Shown: positions 57,134 to 64,000 of the stretch, piece after piece
How the letters are laid out: each line of letters opens with the position of its first letter
Numbering within the stretch: position 1 is the first letter of the stretch
Source: Meinhardsimonia xiamenensis
GTDB lineage: Bacteria > Pseudomonadota > Alphaproteobacteria > Rhodobacterales > Rhodobacteraceae
Direction: 5' to 3'
Length of the DNA: 64,000 bases
Assembly: GCF_900102905.1 (NCBI RefSeq)
Contig: NZ_FNFV01000004.1
Location: 62,001 to 126,000 of the forward strand
Notes under the pieces: generated by a model
What the model was told of the DNA's origin: nothing
Databases searched by the model: none
The model's input: only the letters and a program-made list of their open reading frames with translations
Position numbers and translations under genes: made by a program

Positions 57134-57868
57134 TCAGCCGTAGCGGCGCACGAAATTGCGCAGGATCAGGGGCGGTGCCTCCACCGGCGCGGCGTGGCAC
57201 ATCTCGATGAGCCTGTCGGCATCCTCGGGCGGGAAATAGCCGTGGTTTCGATAGGTGCGGATGCGGGTCTCGAACACCGCGCCGTCGGCCTCGGGGTGAA
57301 ACTGCGTGGCATAGACGTTGCGGCCTGCGCGGATCATCTGAAACGGGCAGGTCTCGGAAGCGACGAGATGCGCCGCGCCCTCGGGCAGCGCCTGCAGCGC
57401 CTCCTTGTGGCCGACGAACGCCACGAATTCGTCCGGGCAACCTTCCAGAAGCGGATCGCGCCGGCCCTCCTCGGTCAGCCGGCAGGCCGAGGTGCCCACC
57501 GGCTCCGACCAGCGCGCCTTGCTCACCGGCGCGCCGAGGAAATGCCCCAGGATGCCGATGCCGTAGCAGCAGCCGAGAAAGGGTACATCCTCGCCCACGA
57601 TCTCGGGCATGAGCCGCATGACCGCCGCCTCGCACTGCGCCTCCGCAGGTGTCTTCTTCTCCGGCGGGTCGGAAACGCAGCCAGGGCCCCCTCCCACGAT
57701 CACCCCGGCGAAATCGCGCGCGCTGAGACCTTGCGGCAAGGGCTCCTGATCGAGCCGGATGCGGTGGGCGCGGGCGCGAGGCAGCCCGCCCTTGTCGAGG
57801 AGCGCCTCGAATTCCTCTTCGGCCGCGTCGCTCTCGGGCCGCAATTGCAGGATCAGGAAGGGTTTCAT
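57134..57868 (-). CDS. class I glutamine amidotransferase-like protein
   Basis: This is a 244-residue stand-alone GATase domain. The nucleophile elbow is VPFLGCCYGIGILGHFLGAP (GxCxG, Cys101), and the C-terminal His-x-Glu is VYATQFHPEADG. FLILQLRPESDAAEEEFEAL and VIVGGGPGCVSDPPE resemble GMP-synthase-like GATases that hydrolyse gamma-glutamyl compounds. Its neighbour is a gamma-glutamylputrescine oxidase-like enzyme, so a gamma-glutamyl hydrolase role in polyamine or amine breakdown is possible. Confidence 0.82.
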   Translation of the reverse strand: MKPFLILQLRPESDAAEEEFEALLDKGGLPRARAHRIRLDQEPLPQGLSARDFAGVIVGGGPGCVSDPPEKKTPAEAQCEAAVMRLMPEIVGEDVPFLGCCYGIGILGHFLGAPVSKARWSEPVGTSACRLTEEGRRDPLLEGCPDEFVAFVGHKEALQALPEGAAHLVASETCPFQMIRAGRNVYATQFHPEADGAVFETRIRTYRNHGYFPPEDADRLIEMCHAAPVEAPPLILRNFVRRYG

Positions 57869-57919
57869 CGGTGCGCTCCAAAGGGTGTCCTGCCCGCTAG
57901 CGGCCCCGGAGGGCCAAGG

Positions 57920-59242
57920 TCAAGCCCGCGCGATGTCGCGCGCGTCGCGCCAGCGGTACCACGCCACCACAGCGGGCAGGAACCAGGGCCGGCCGGTGTA
58001 GAAGGGCCGGGTGGGGAAGGGCAGGTCGTCAAAGGCTGTCGCGCCCTCCGCGCGGCCGAGGATCTTCAGCCCGAGCTTCCAGCCAAGCCAGCTCGCCATC
58101 CCCACGCCCGAGCCGCAGTAACCGGCGGCAAACCAGATGCCCTCGTGCCGGCCAATGTGCATGAGCGTGTCGAAGGTGTAGCCGACAAGCCCCGACCAGC
58201 TGCGCTCGATGCGCGTTTGCGAAAGCTCGGGGAAGAGCCGGGCGAGCTCGGCCCTGAGCCGCGGCCCCGACACCTCCGGCCCCACATCGCCCGCCGCCAC
58301 CCGACCGCCGAAGATGACGCGGGAGCGGTCGGGAGAGGCCGAGTAGTAATAGACCACCCGCCGGCTGTCGGAGATCACCCGGTCGGTGGGAAAGAGCCTG
58401 TCCATCAGCGCGCGGGGCACCGGCTCGGTCGCAATGACATGGCTGCCGATGGGAATGATCCGCCGTCTCAGCCAGGGCAGGAGCGGGCCCGAATAGCCGT
58501 TCGTCGCCACCACCAGCTCGCGCGCCGCGATCATGCCGCGCGTGGTCTTCACGGCAAAGCCCGCGCCGTCGCGCGCGATGGCGCGTGCGGGGCAGTGGCC
58601 GACGACCGTGGCGCCGGTCGCCTTCGCCGCGGCGAGATAGCCGGCAAGCAGCTTGCCCGGATGCACCCGCGCATGGCGCGGATAGACCACGCCGCCGTGA
58701 TAGAGCGCGCTGCCGAGCTCGCGCGCCTGCTCGCTTCGCGGCACCACATGCGCCTCGATCCCCTCCTCGCGGTGCAAACGCTCGGCCTCGCGCGCGAGCG
58801 TCTCGTAGGCCTGCGGGGTATGGGCGGCGTGAAAGCGGCCCGCGCGGCGGAAGTCGCAGGAAATCCCAAGCTCGGCGATGCGCGCCTCGATCCATTCGAG
58901 CTGCTCCTTGCCCGCCTCGCGGATCGCCCGCGCCCGCTCCAAGCCAAAGCGGCGCGACAACTCCTCGAGCGAGGGTTTGACCGAGGTGCCGATCTGCCCG
59001 CCGTTGCGGCTCGAGCAGCCTTCGCCGGGCGCGCCCGCGTCGATGACCACCGTGTGCCGGCCCGCCCGTGCCGTTTCGATCGCCGCGTTGAGCCCGGTGT
59101 AACCCGATCCGATGACAAGCACATCGGCGCGCGCGGGCAGGCGCGCCTCGCCCCTGTCGCCCAGCTCGGGGATGTCGCGCCAGTGGCTGCGCGGCGCGTA
59201 AGCGGGGGAGAAGAGATCGTCTGCCAATCTGCCCTCTCTCAC
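57920..59242 (-). CDS. FAD-dependent amine/amino acid oxidoreductase (PuuB/DadA-like)
   Basis: This 440-residue flavoprotein has a FAD-binding motif at about 40-70 (ADVLVIGSGYTGLNAAIETA, VVIDAGAPGEGCSSRNGGQI), YHGGVVYPRHARVHPGKLLA and LVGYTFDTLMHIGRHEGIWF with AAGYCGSGVGMASWLG. The order and the SYHWGDIPEL-like N-terminal region fit gamma-glutamylputrescine oxidase relatives. GTG 59242 overlaps the upstream gene stop; TTG 59227 with GAGAGAGGG before it is an alternative. Confidence 0.83.
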   Translation of the reverse strand: MREGRLADDLFSPAYAPRSHWRDIPELGDRGEARLPARADVLVIGSGYTGLNAAIETARAGRHTVVIDAGAPGEGCSSRNGGQIGTSVKPSLEELSRRFGLERARAIREAGKEQLEWIEARIAELGISCDFRRAGRFHAAHTPQAYETLAREAERLHREEGIEAHVVPRSEQARELGSALYHGGVVYPRHARVHPGKLLAGYLAAAKATGATVVGHCPARAIARDGAGFAVKTTRGMIAARELVVATNGYSGPLLPWLRRRIIPIGSHVIATEPVPRALMDRLFPTDRVISDSRRVVYYYSASPDRSRVIFGGRVAAGDVGPEVSGPRLRAELARLFPELSQTRIERSWSGLVGYTFDTLMHIGRHEGIWFAAGYCGSGVGMASWLGWKLGLKILGRAEGATAFDDLPFPTRPFYTGRPWFLPAVVAWYRWRDARDIARA

Positions 59243-60279
59243 ATCTCGCCCGGTGCTACCTGGCAGCCCGTGACGAGCGCCTGCCGGATCGCCTCCACCA
59301 CCTTGAGCGTCGCAAGCCCCTCGCGCGCGGGCACGAGCGGCGCCTCCCGCCCCTCGATCACGGCAGCGAAGTGGCGGATCTGGCGCAAGAGGGGATCCTC
59401 GCGCGTCACCGCCACCGTTTCCGGGGCGATCGGCTCCCACCAGCCGCGTGCGCCGGGGTTGCGCCACAGCCGCATGTCAGGGACCGAAAGCGCGGCACGA
59501 GTGCCGGCGATGCGGTAGCAGGACTGGCCGGTGACCGGATAGGCGGGGTTCTCGGCCGCCGTCAGCTCCCAGCTCCAGGGGGCAACGGCGGTGTCGGAGA
59601 CGCTGAGCGTAGCCACCGCGCCGGAGGCGAACTCGAGGATCACCGCGGCGGTGTCCTCTACCGCGAAGCCGCGCCGGGCGCTGGAGGCCGTGGCCTGCAC
59701 GCCCGCCACCTCGCCCATGAAATGGCGCATCAGGTCGATGTCATGGACGAGGTTGATCAGGATCGGCCCGCCGCCCGGCTGGCGCCGCCACTCCGGCGCG
59801 AAGTAGTCCTCGGGCTTGTAGAGCCAGCAGATGCCGTCGGCGGCGACAAGCTCGCCGAGCGCCCCGGTCTCGATCAGCCGCTTCGTGGCCGCGGCGAAGG
59901 GGCTGTGACGGCGGTGATGGCCGACGAGCACCGGCACGGCCGCGGCCTCGGCTGCCTCCACCAGCCGCGCTGCCTCCGCCGTCGAGGTGGCGAGTGGCTT
60001 CTCCACCAGCACGGGCACGCCCGCGGCAACGCAGGCAAGGGCCTGTTCGACATGCAGCCGGTTCGGCGTGGCAAGGATCACGCCTTGGGGCGCAGGGCTT
60101 ACCTCAAGGGCGGCAGCGAGGTCGGGAAACCACGCTCCGCCTGCGCCCTCGGCCACCGCCTGCGCTGCGGGATCGGGGTCGATGACCGCGTGAAGCCGCA
60201 CGGCACCGCTTTCGGCGATTGCCTTGATGTGCTGGCGGCCCATGAGCCCGCCGCCGGCCACCGCGATTGCAACGCTCAT
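59239..60279 (-). CDS. Gfo/Idh/MocA-family oxidoreductase
   Basis: This is a 346-residue NAD(P)-dependent sugar dehydrogenase-type protein. The Rossmann motif is VAIAVAGGGLMGRQHIKAIA, followed by VLVEKPLATSTAEAARLVEA with the conserved EKP and QPGGGPILINLVHDIDLMRH with the catalytic His and Asp region. The substrate is unknown. It is between uronate dehydrogenase and the flavoprotein on the same strand, with 7 bases to the former, so it probably belongs to the sugar-acid pathway. Confidence 0.87.
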   Translation of the reverse strand: MSVAIAVAGGGLMGRQHIKAIAESGAVRLHAVIDPDPAAQAVAEGAGGAWFPDLAAALEVSPAPQGVILATPNRLHVEQALACVAAGVPVLVEKPLATSTAEAARLVEAAEAAAVPVLVGHHRRHSPFAAATKRLIETGALGELVAADGICWLYKPEDYFAPEWRRQPGGGPILINLVHDIDLMRHFMGEVAGVQATASSARRGFAVEDTAAVILEFASGAVATLSVSDTAVAPWSWELTAAENPAYPVTGQSCYRIAGTRAALSVPDMRLWRNPGARGWWEPIAPETVAVTREDPLLRQIRHFAAVIEGREAPLVPAREGLATLKVVEAIRQALVTGCQVAPGEM

Positions 60280-60286
60280 CGCGCGC

Positions 60287-61087
60287 TCACTCCTTTACCC
60301 GCCGCACCGGCTCGAAGCAGAACATTCCGCCCTGATAGCGGTGCACGGGGTCGTCGGGGCGGGGCGGGCCGTCACGCTCGATGATCCTTGCGCGCCACTT
60401 CTCGCTTGAGTCCCTCGGCCGCCAGCCAAGCCAGGCGGTCTTGGAGTTGTCCCACCAGCCCGCCTCGTTGTCGGAGGCGCCATAGACGATCGGGCAGCCC
60501 AGCACCGGCACCTCGAACATCCGCTCGATGAGCGCCACCATGTCATCGGCCGAAAGCCAGGTGGAGAGCATCCGGTAATCCTTCGGCTCGGGAAAACAGG
60601 AGCCGATGCGCAGGATCAGTGTCTCCTGCCCGAACTTGTCGAAATACATCCGCGCCAGCGCCTCGCCGAAGCATTTCGAGACGCCGTAAAGCGAATCGGG
60701 GCGGATGGGCGAATCGGCGTCGAGCCGCTCGGTGACCGGGTGAAAGCCGATCGCGTGGTTGGAGGAGGCGAAGAGGATGCGCGGCTGCCCGTGCGCGCGG
60801 GCCGCCTCGTAGAGGTTGAAGAGCCCGATGATGTTGGCCTGAAGGATGGGCTCCCATGGCTGTTCGGTGGAGATCCCGCCCATGTGCAGGATCGCGTCGC
60901 AGCCCTCGACCATGGCATCGACGGCCGCCGCATCGGCGAGGTCGCACTGCACGATCTCTTCGCCCGGCTGCGGGTCGGGAATGGGGGCGATGTCGGCAAG
61001 GCGCACCACCCGCGCGCGCCCGCGCATCCGCTCACGCAGCATCGAGCCAAGGCCCCCGGCCGCTCCGGTGATCAGCAATCTTTCCAT
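60287..61087 (-). CDS. udh: uronate dehydrogenase
   Basis: This 266-residue extended SDR/NAD-dependent epimerase family protein shows LLITGAAGGLGSMLRERMRG, HMGGISTEQPWEPILQANII, ASSNHAIGFHPVTERLDADS and RPDSLYGVSKCFGEALARMY (YxxxK). The SSNHAIGFHP and RPDSLYGVSK stretches are characteristic of uronate dehydrogenases, which oxidise D-galacturonate or D-glucuronate to the aldarolactone. It is divergent from a mandelate-racemase-family cycloisomerase, the next step of that oxidative pathway. Confidence 0.87.
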   Translation of the reverse strand: MERLLITGAAGGLGSMLRERMRGRARVVRLADIAPIPDPQPGEEIVQCDLADAAAVDAMVEGCDAILHMGGISTEQPWEPILQANIIGLFNLYEAARAHGQPRILFASSNHAIGFHPVTERLDADSPIRPDSLYGVSKCFGEALARMYFDKFGQETLILRIGSCFPEPKDYRMLSTWLSADDMVALIERMFEVPVLGCPIVYGASDNEAGWWDNSKTAWLGWRPRDSSEKWRARIIERDGPPRPDDPVHRYQGGMFCFEPVRRVKE

Positions 61088-61198
61088 CAGTGTCCCTTTC
61101 TCCTGCCCTTGCCGCCCGGCGGGCTTTGGCCTTCACTGTCGCGGGCAGGCGCGCCGCCTGCAACCCCGCCCGTGATCCCGCCTATCGAGGAGCTGCCC

Positions 61199-62338
61199 AT
61201 GAAGATTGCCGCCATCACGCCCCACCTTCTGCGTCACCGGCTCGAGACGGAGGAGCAGTTCCAGTCTTCCTTCTCCACCTTCACCGACCGCTGGGCCTGC
61301 CTCGTCGAGATCACCTGCGAGGACGGCACCATCGGCTGGGGCGAGTGCCTCGGCCCCTCGCGGACCATCGCCGCGGCGGTGGAGGAAATCGCGCCGCTTC
61401 TGATCGGCCGCGATCCGCGCGAGGTCGAGCGGCTGTGGGGCGAGGTTTACGCGGCCATCCGCGATCAGGGGCGGTCGGGGCCGCAGTTCTCGGCGCTCTC
61501 GGGCATCGACATCGCGCTGTGGGACATCTGCGGCAAGGCCTATGGCCAGCCGGTGCACCGCCTTCTGGGGGGCGCGTGGCGGCGCGAGGTTCAGGCCTAT
61601 GCCACCGGCGGCTTCCGCCCCGTGACCGGAGAGCATCACGCCCGCGTGCTCGAGGAGGTCGCAGGCTATGTCCGGCAGGGCTTTTCGGCGGTGAAGATCA
61701 AGATCGGCTATGACGCGCGCGAGGATGCCGAGCTGATCCGCGCGGTGCGGGCGCGCATCGGCCCCGGCGTGCGGCTGATGATCGACGCCAATCACGGCTA
61801 CGATGCCGTGGAGGCAGCCTGGCTCGGCCGCGCGGTGGCCGACTGCGACATTCACTGGTTCGAGGAGCCGGTGGTGCCCGAGGCGCTGGGCGCCTATGCT
61901 GAGCTCAAGCGCGCCCAGCCGCTGGCGCTTGCCGCCGGCGAGACATGGTCCGGCCGGCATGAATTTGCCCGGCCGATTGCCGAGCGGGTGGTGGAGATCC
62001 TCCAGCCCGACCTGTGCGGCTGCGGCGGCTTCACCGAGTTCCGCAAGATCGTGGCGATGGCCGAGACGGCCGGGCTCAGGGTGGTGCCGCATGTGTGGGG
62101 CTCGGGGGTGGCGGTGGCCGCGGCGCTGCAGGCCATTGCCGCCCTGCCGCCTATTCCCAAGCGCCACGCGGCCGCGCCGGTGATGCTGGAGTTCGACCGC
62201 ACGCCGAACCCGTGGCGGATGGACATTCTCGCCCGGCCCATCGAGCATCAGCGCGGTATCGCCGCCGTGCCGGAGGGTGCGGGGCTCGGCATTGAGGTCA
62301 ACCGCGCCAAGGTGCTTGCCTGGTCGCCGGACCCGTGA
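61199..62338 (+). CDS. gci: mandelate racemase-family enzyme, probable galactarolactone cycloisomerase
   Basis: This is a 379-residue enolase-superfamily enzyme: KxK motif in GFSAVKIKIGYDAREDAELI, metal ligands in LMIDANHGYDAVEAAWL, HWFEEPVVPEALGAY and LAAGETWSGRHEFARP, and the general-acid His in VVPHVWGSGVAVAAALQA. N-terminal FSTFTDRWACLVEITCEDGT is typical. With uronate dehydrogenase divergent from it, conversion of galactaro-1,4-lactone to 3-deoxy-2-keto-hexarate is the most likely reaction; other sugar-acid dehydratases of the family remain possible. ATG 61199 follows GAGGAG. Confidence 0.82.
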   Translation: MKIAAITPHLLRHRLETEEQFQSSFSTFTDRWACLVEITCEDGTIGWGECLGPSRTIAAAVEEIAPLLIGRDPREVERLWGEVYAAIRDQGRSGPQFSALSGIDIALWDICGKAYGQPVHRLLGGAWRREVQAYATGGFRPVTGEHHARVLEEVAGYVRQGFSAVKIKIGYDAREDAELIRAVRARIGPGVRLMIDANHGYDAVEAAWLGRAVADCDIHWFEEPVVPEALGAYAELKRAQPLALAAGETWSGRHEFARPIAERVVEILQPDLCGCGGFTEFRKIVAMAETAGLRVVPHVWGSGVAVAAALQAIAALPPIPKRHAAAPVMLEFDRTPNPWRMDILARPIEHQRGIAAVPEGAGLGIEVNRAKVLAWSPDP

Positions 62339-62344
62339 GGCGGC

Positions 62345-62794
62345 TCAGCCCTCGGCCGCCTCGACCACTTCCTTGAACTTCGAAAAGAACTGGGCGGAGA
62401 GCTTCTTCGCCGTGCCCTGGATCAGCCGGCTGCCGAGCTGGGCAAGCTTGCCCCCGATCTCGGCGCGGGCGGTGTAGGCAAGAATCGTGGCATCGCCATC
62501 TTCGGTGAGGGTGACATTGGCGCTGCCCTTGGCAAAGCCCGCCGGCCCGCCCTTGCCCTCGCCCGAGAGGCTAAAGCTTTCTGGGGCGTTTGAAGGGTCG
62601 AGCGTGACCCTGCCCGAAAAACGGGCCTTCACGGGGCCGACCTTGAGCGCGACCTTCGCCTCGAGATCGGTGTCGGAGTGCTTGACGAGTTCCTCGCATC
62701 CAGGGATGCACTGGCGCAGGATCTCGGGGTCGTTGAGCGCGGCATAAACGCGGTCCCGTGGCGCGTTGATGCGGATTTCTTCGCTGAGTTCCAT
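62345..62794 (-). CDS. CoxG/SRPBCC-family protein
   Basis: This 149-residue single-domain protein begins MELSEEIRINAPRDRVYAAL and contains ILRQCIPGCEELVKHSDTDL and KVALKVGPVKARFSGRVTLD, the pattern of CoxG (carbon monoxide dehydrogenase subunit G) proteins. These hydrophobic-pocket proteins accompany molybdenum hydroxylases. No such enzyme is seen in the window, so its job here is unknown. Confidence 0.85.
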   Translation of the reverse strand: MELSEEIRINAPRDRVYAALNDPEILRQCIPGCEELVKHSDTDLEAKVALKVGPVKARFSGRVTLDPSNAPESFSLSGEGKGGPAGFAKGSANVTLTEDGDATILAYTARAEIGGKLAQLGSRLIQGTAKKLSAQFFSKFKEVVEAAEG

Positions 62795-62863
62795 CGGCCG
62801 GTCTCCTCCCTCCTTGGCGCGGTGGAAGAACAGAAGCCGAGCGGCGGCCGGGCGTCAACCGCG

Positions 62864-62905
62864 CCGGGGGGCTTGCCCCCCGGACCCCCCAGGGTACTTT
62901 CGCCA
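62864..62905. repeat. GC-rich hairpin, REP-like intergenic element
   Basis: CCGGGGGGC-TT-GCCCCCCGG (62864-62883) forms a 9-bp stem, followed by GACCCCCCAGGGTACTTTCG. Sequences of this form recur between genes in many Rhodobacterales genomes, so it is likely a dispersed repeat. It may also end transcription. Only one copy is in this window. Confidence 0.5.
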
Positions 62906-62950
62906 GGATGATGGGCACTTGGGGTCTTCCCAATCAGCGGGGGCGCGGAA

Positions 62951-63862
62951 ATGGCCGAGAGCAAGCTGGCGGTGGGATTTGTGGGCGTGGGGCTGATGGG
63001 ACATGGCATGGCCAGGAACATTCTTGCCGCGGGGCATCCCCTGACCGTGATCGCCCACCGCAACCGCGCGCCGGTGGAGGATCTGGTCGCGCGGGGCGCG
63101 CGCGAGGCGCAAAGTCTCGAGGAGCTTGCCGCTGGAAGCCATGTGATCTTCATCTGCGCACCCGGCTCACCGCAGGTCGAGGCCATTGTCGAGGGGCTTT
63201 GGGAAGGGCTGCGGGAGGGGGCGGTGGTTGTTGACTGTTCCACCTCCGATCCGGCCTCGTCCGCGCGGTTGGCCGAGCGGCTGGCGGCCCGCGGTGTGGG
63301 ATTTGCCGACGCCCCGCTCGGCGGCACGCCCGTGCAGGCCGAGGAGGGGCGGCTTCATACCATGGTGGGTGCGACCGATGAGGTGTTTTCCCGCATCGAG
63401 CCGGTCATTGCCACATGGGCCGAGCGGATCGTGCATATCGGCGGCCCCGGCGATGGGCATCGCATGAAGCTCATCAACAACTTCCTCTCGCTCGGTTACG
63501 CCGCGATCTATGCGGAGGCGTTGACGCTTGCTGCCAAGGTGGGGCTGGGGCCGAAGAAGGTGGACAGTGTGCTGCGCGGCAGCCGCATGGACTGCGGCTT
63601 CTATCAGACCTTCATGGGCTACATCATCGAGGGCAACCGCGAGTCCCACAAGTTCACACTGGCCAACGCCTACAAGGATCTGCGCTATCTGGAATCGATG
63701 GCCAATGCCGCCGGTGTGGCCAACCCCGTGGGCAATGCCGCCAAGAACAACTTTGCTCTCGCAGTTTCCGCCGGAGGCGACGGGCCCAAGGACTATGTGC
63801 CGCATCTCGTGGAGTATGTGGGGCGGCTCAACGGGGCGACGTTTTCACCCGGCAAGGAATAG
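62951..63862 (+). CDS. beta-hydroxyacid dehydrogenase (second copy, distinct subtype)
   Basis: This is a 303-residue protein: AVGFVGVGLMGHGMARNILA, FADAPLGGTPVQAEEGRLHT (substrate site) and GHRMKLINNFLSLGYAAIYA with the catalytic Lys. It is clearly diverged from the 49836 gene (SRMDCGFYQTFMGYIIEGNR is specific to it), so the two probably act on different hydroxyacids, for example tartronate semialdehyde and another 3-hydroxy acid. ATG 62951 follows a GGGGGCGCGG stretch. Confidence 0.85.
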   Translation: MAESKLAVGFVGVGLMGHGMARNILAAGHPLTVIAHRNRAPVEDLVARGAREAQSLEELAAGSHVIFICAPGSPQVEAIVEGLWEGLREGAVVVDCSTSDPASSARLAERLAARGVGFADAPLGGTPVQAEEGRLHTMVGATDEVFSRIEPVIATWAERIVHIGGPGDGHRMKLINNFLSLGYAAIYAEALTLAAKVGLGPKKVDSVLRGSRMDCGFYQTFMGYIIEGNRESHKFTLANAYKDLRYLESMANAAGVANPVGNAAKNNFALAVSAGGDGPKDYVPHLVEYVGRLNGATFSPGKE

Positions 63863-63909
63863 CCCGGCGCCCTCGTCGGAGCCTTGTGGCGCGAGGAATT
63901 TCCGCAACG

Positions 63910-64000
63910 CTATTCGGCCGCGCGCCGCAGCGACAGCATCAGGTTGAGAAACTTCTCGCCCTGCACCGCCACGTGCCGGCGCAGAGCCTCGGCCGCCTCT
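63910..64000 (-). CDS. probable GntR/FCD regulator, C-terminal end
   Basis: The last 29 codons of a gene entering from the right edge read EAAEALRRHVAVQGEKFLNL then MLSLRRAAE and a TAG stop. The pattern with an ARxAMRxHV-like helix followed by VQGExFxxL closes the FCD domain of GntR regulators. If so, it is a good candidate to bind the operator at 50850. With so little sequence the call is tentative. Confidence 0.45.
   Translation of the reverse strand, partial: EAAEALRRHVAVQGEKFLNLMLSLRRAAE

Noticed and set aside
57071-59518. 815-residue open frame on the plus strand
   Set aside because: It runs antisense to the GATase and the FAD oxidoreductase, both with clear motifs. Its translation is Arg/Ala/His-rich with no domain, typical of GC-rich shadow frames.

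Overview
The window is GC-rich DNA with densely packed genes and looks like a chromosome of a Rhodobacterales-type alphaproteobacterium. The signs are a tail module like the Rhodobacter gene transfer agent (RcGTA), a C-terminal Hint-domain secreted protein, a TRAP transporter with sugar-acid catabolic genes, and an alphaproteobacterial-type adenosine kinase. It divides into a left chromosomal flank (1-9078), a complete 38.8 kb prophage (9079-47864) and a right chromosomal flank (47865-64000).

Left flank: the end of a PlsC-type acyltransferase, a small conserved protein, adenosine kinase coupled to endonuclease III (nth), a divergent Ada-like alkyltransferase, two glycine-zipper lipoproteins (one with an OmpA domain), a GntR/FCD regulator, an ORF interrupted by an amber codon, and a large FG-GAP/Hint gene broken by a G-run indel and a 20-bp tandem duplication.

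Prophage: integration was into the 3' half of an elongator tRNA-Met(CAU) gene. A 49-bp direct repeat marks attL and attR, and four TTGAAAACCG boxes just inside the ends look like integrase arm sites. The late operon is on the minus strand, from 31.5 kb down to 9.3 kb. It has lambda-type packaging and head genes (TerS, TerL, gpW, portal, fused protease/capsid), then a tail with a -1 frameshift chaperone, then an RcGTA-like tail tip. A spanin/holin/endolysin lysis cassette is spliced between the DUF2460 and DUF2163 genes, and the tip protein carries an extra beta-rich insert. The early minus-strand operon (38.3-34.8 kb) encodes Cro-like, methyltransferase, replication initiator with internal iterons, a protein in the lambda P position and a VRR-NUC nuclease. 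The cI-like repressor gene is flanked by three TGACC/GGTCA operators. A ParB/phosphoribosyltransferase gene and a ParB/DNA methyltransferase gene lie between early and late regions. The tyrosine integrase is at 39.9-40.9 kb.

Between the integrase and attR is 6.5 kb of defence cargo. It has two cytosine-5 methylation modules, each with its own Vsr endonuclease. One is an EcoRII/Dcm-type R-M-Vsr set predicted to act on CCWGG. The other pairs a Dcm-like methylase with a GHKL (MutL/MORC-type) ATPase that appears to carry a C-terminal PD-(D/E)XK nuclease domain. This is the best candidate for an unusual system in the window.

Right flank: a sugar-acid (uronate/aldarate) uptake and catabolism region with a 2-hydroxyacid dehydrogenase, SDR, two beta-hydroxyacid dehydrogenases, a TRAP transporter behind a GntR-type operator, a shikimate-dehydrogenase-like protein, KDG-kinase-like PfkB, uronate dehydrogenase, a mandelate-racemase-family cycloisomerase and the end of what looks like a GntR/FCD regulator.
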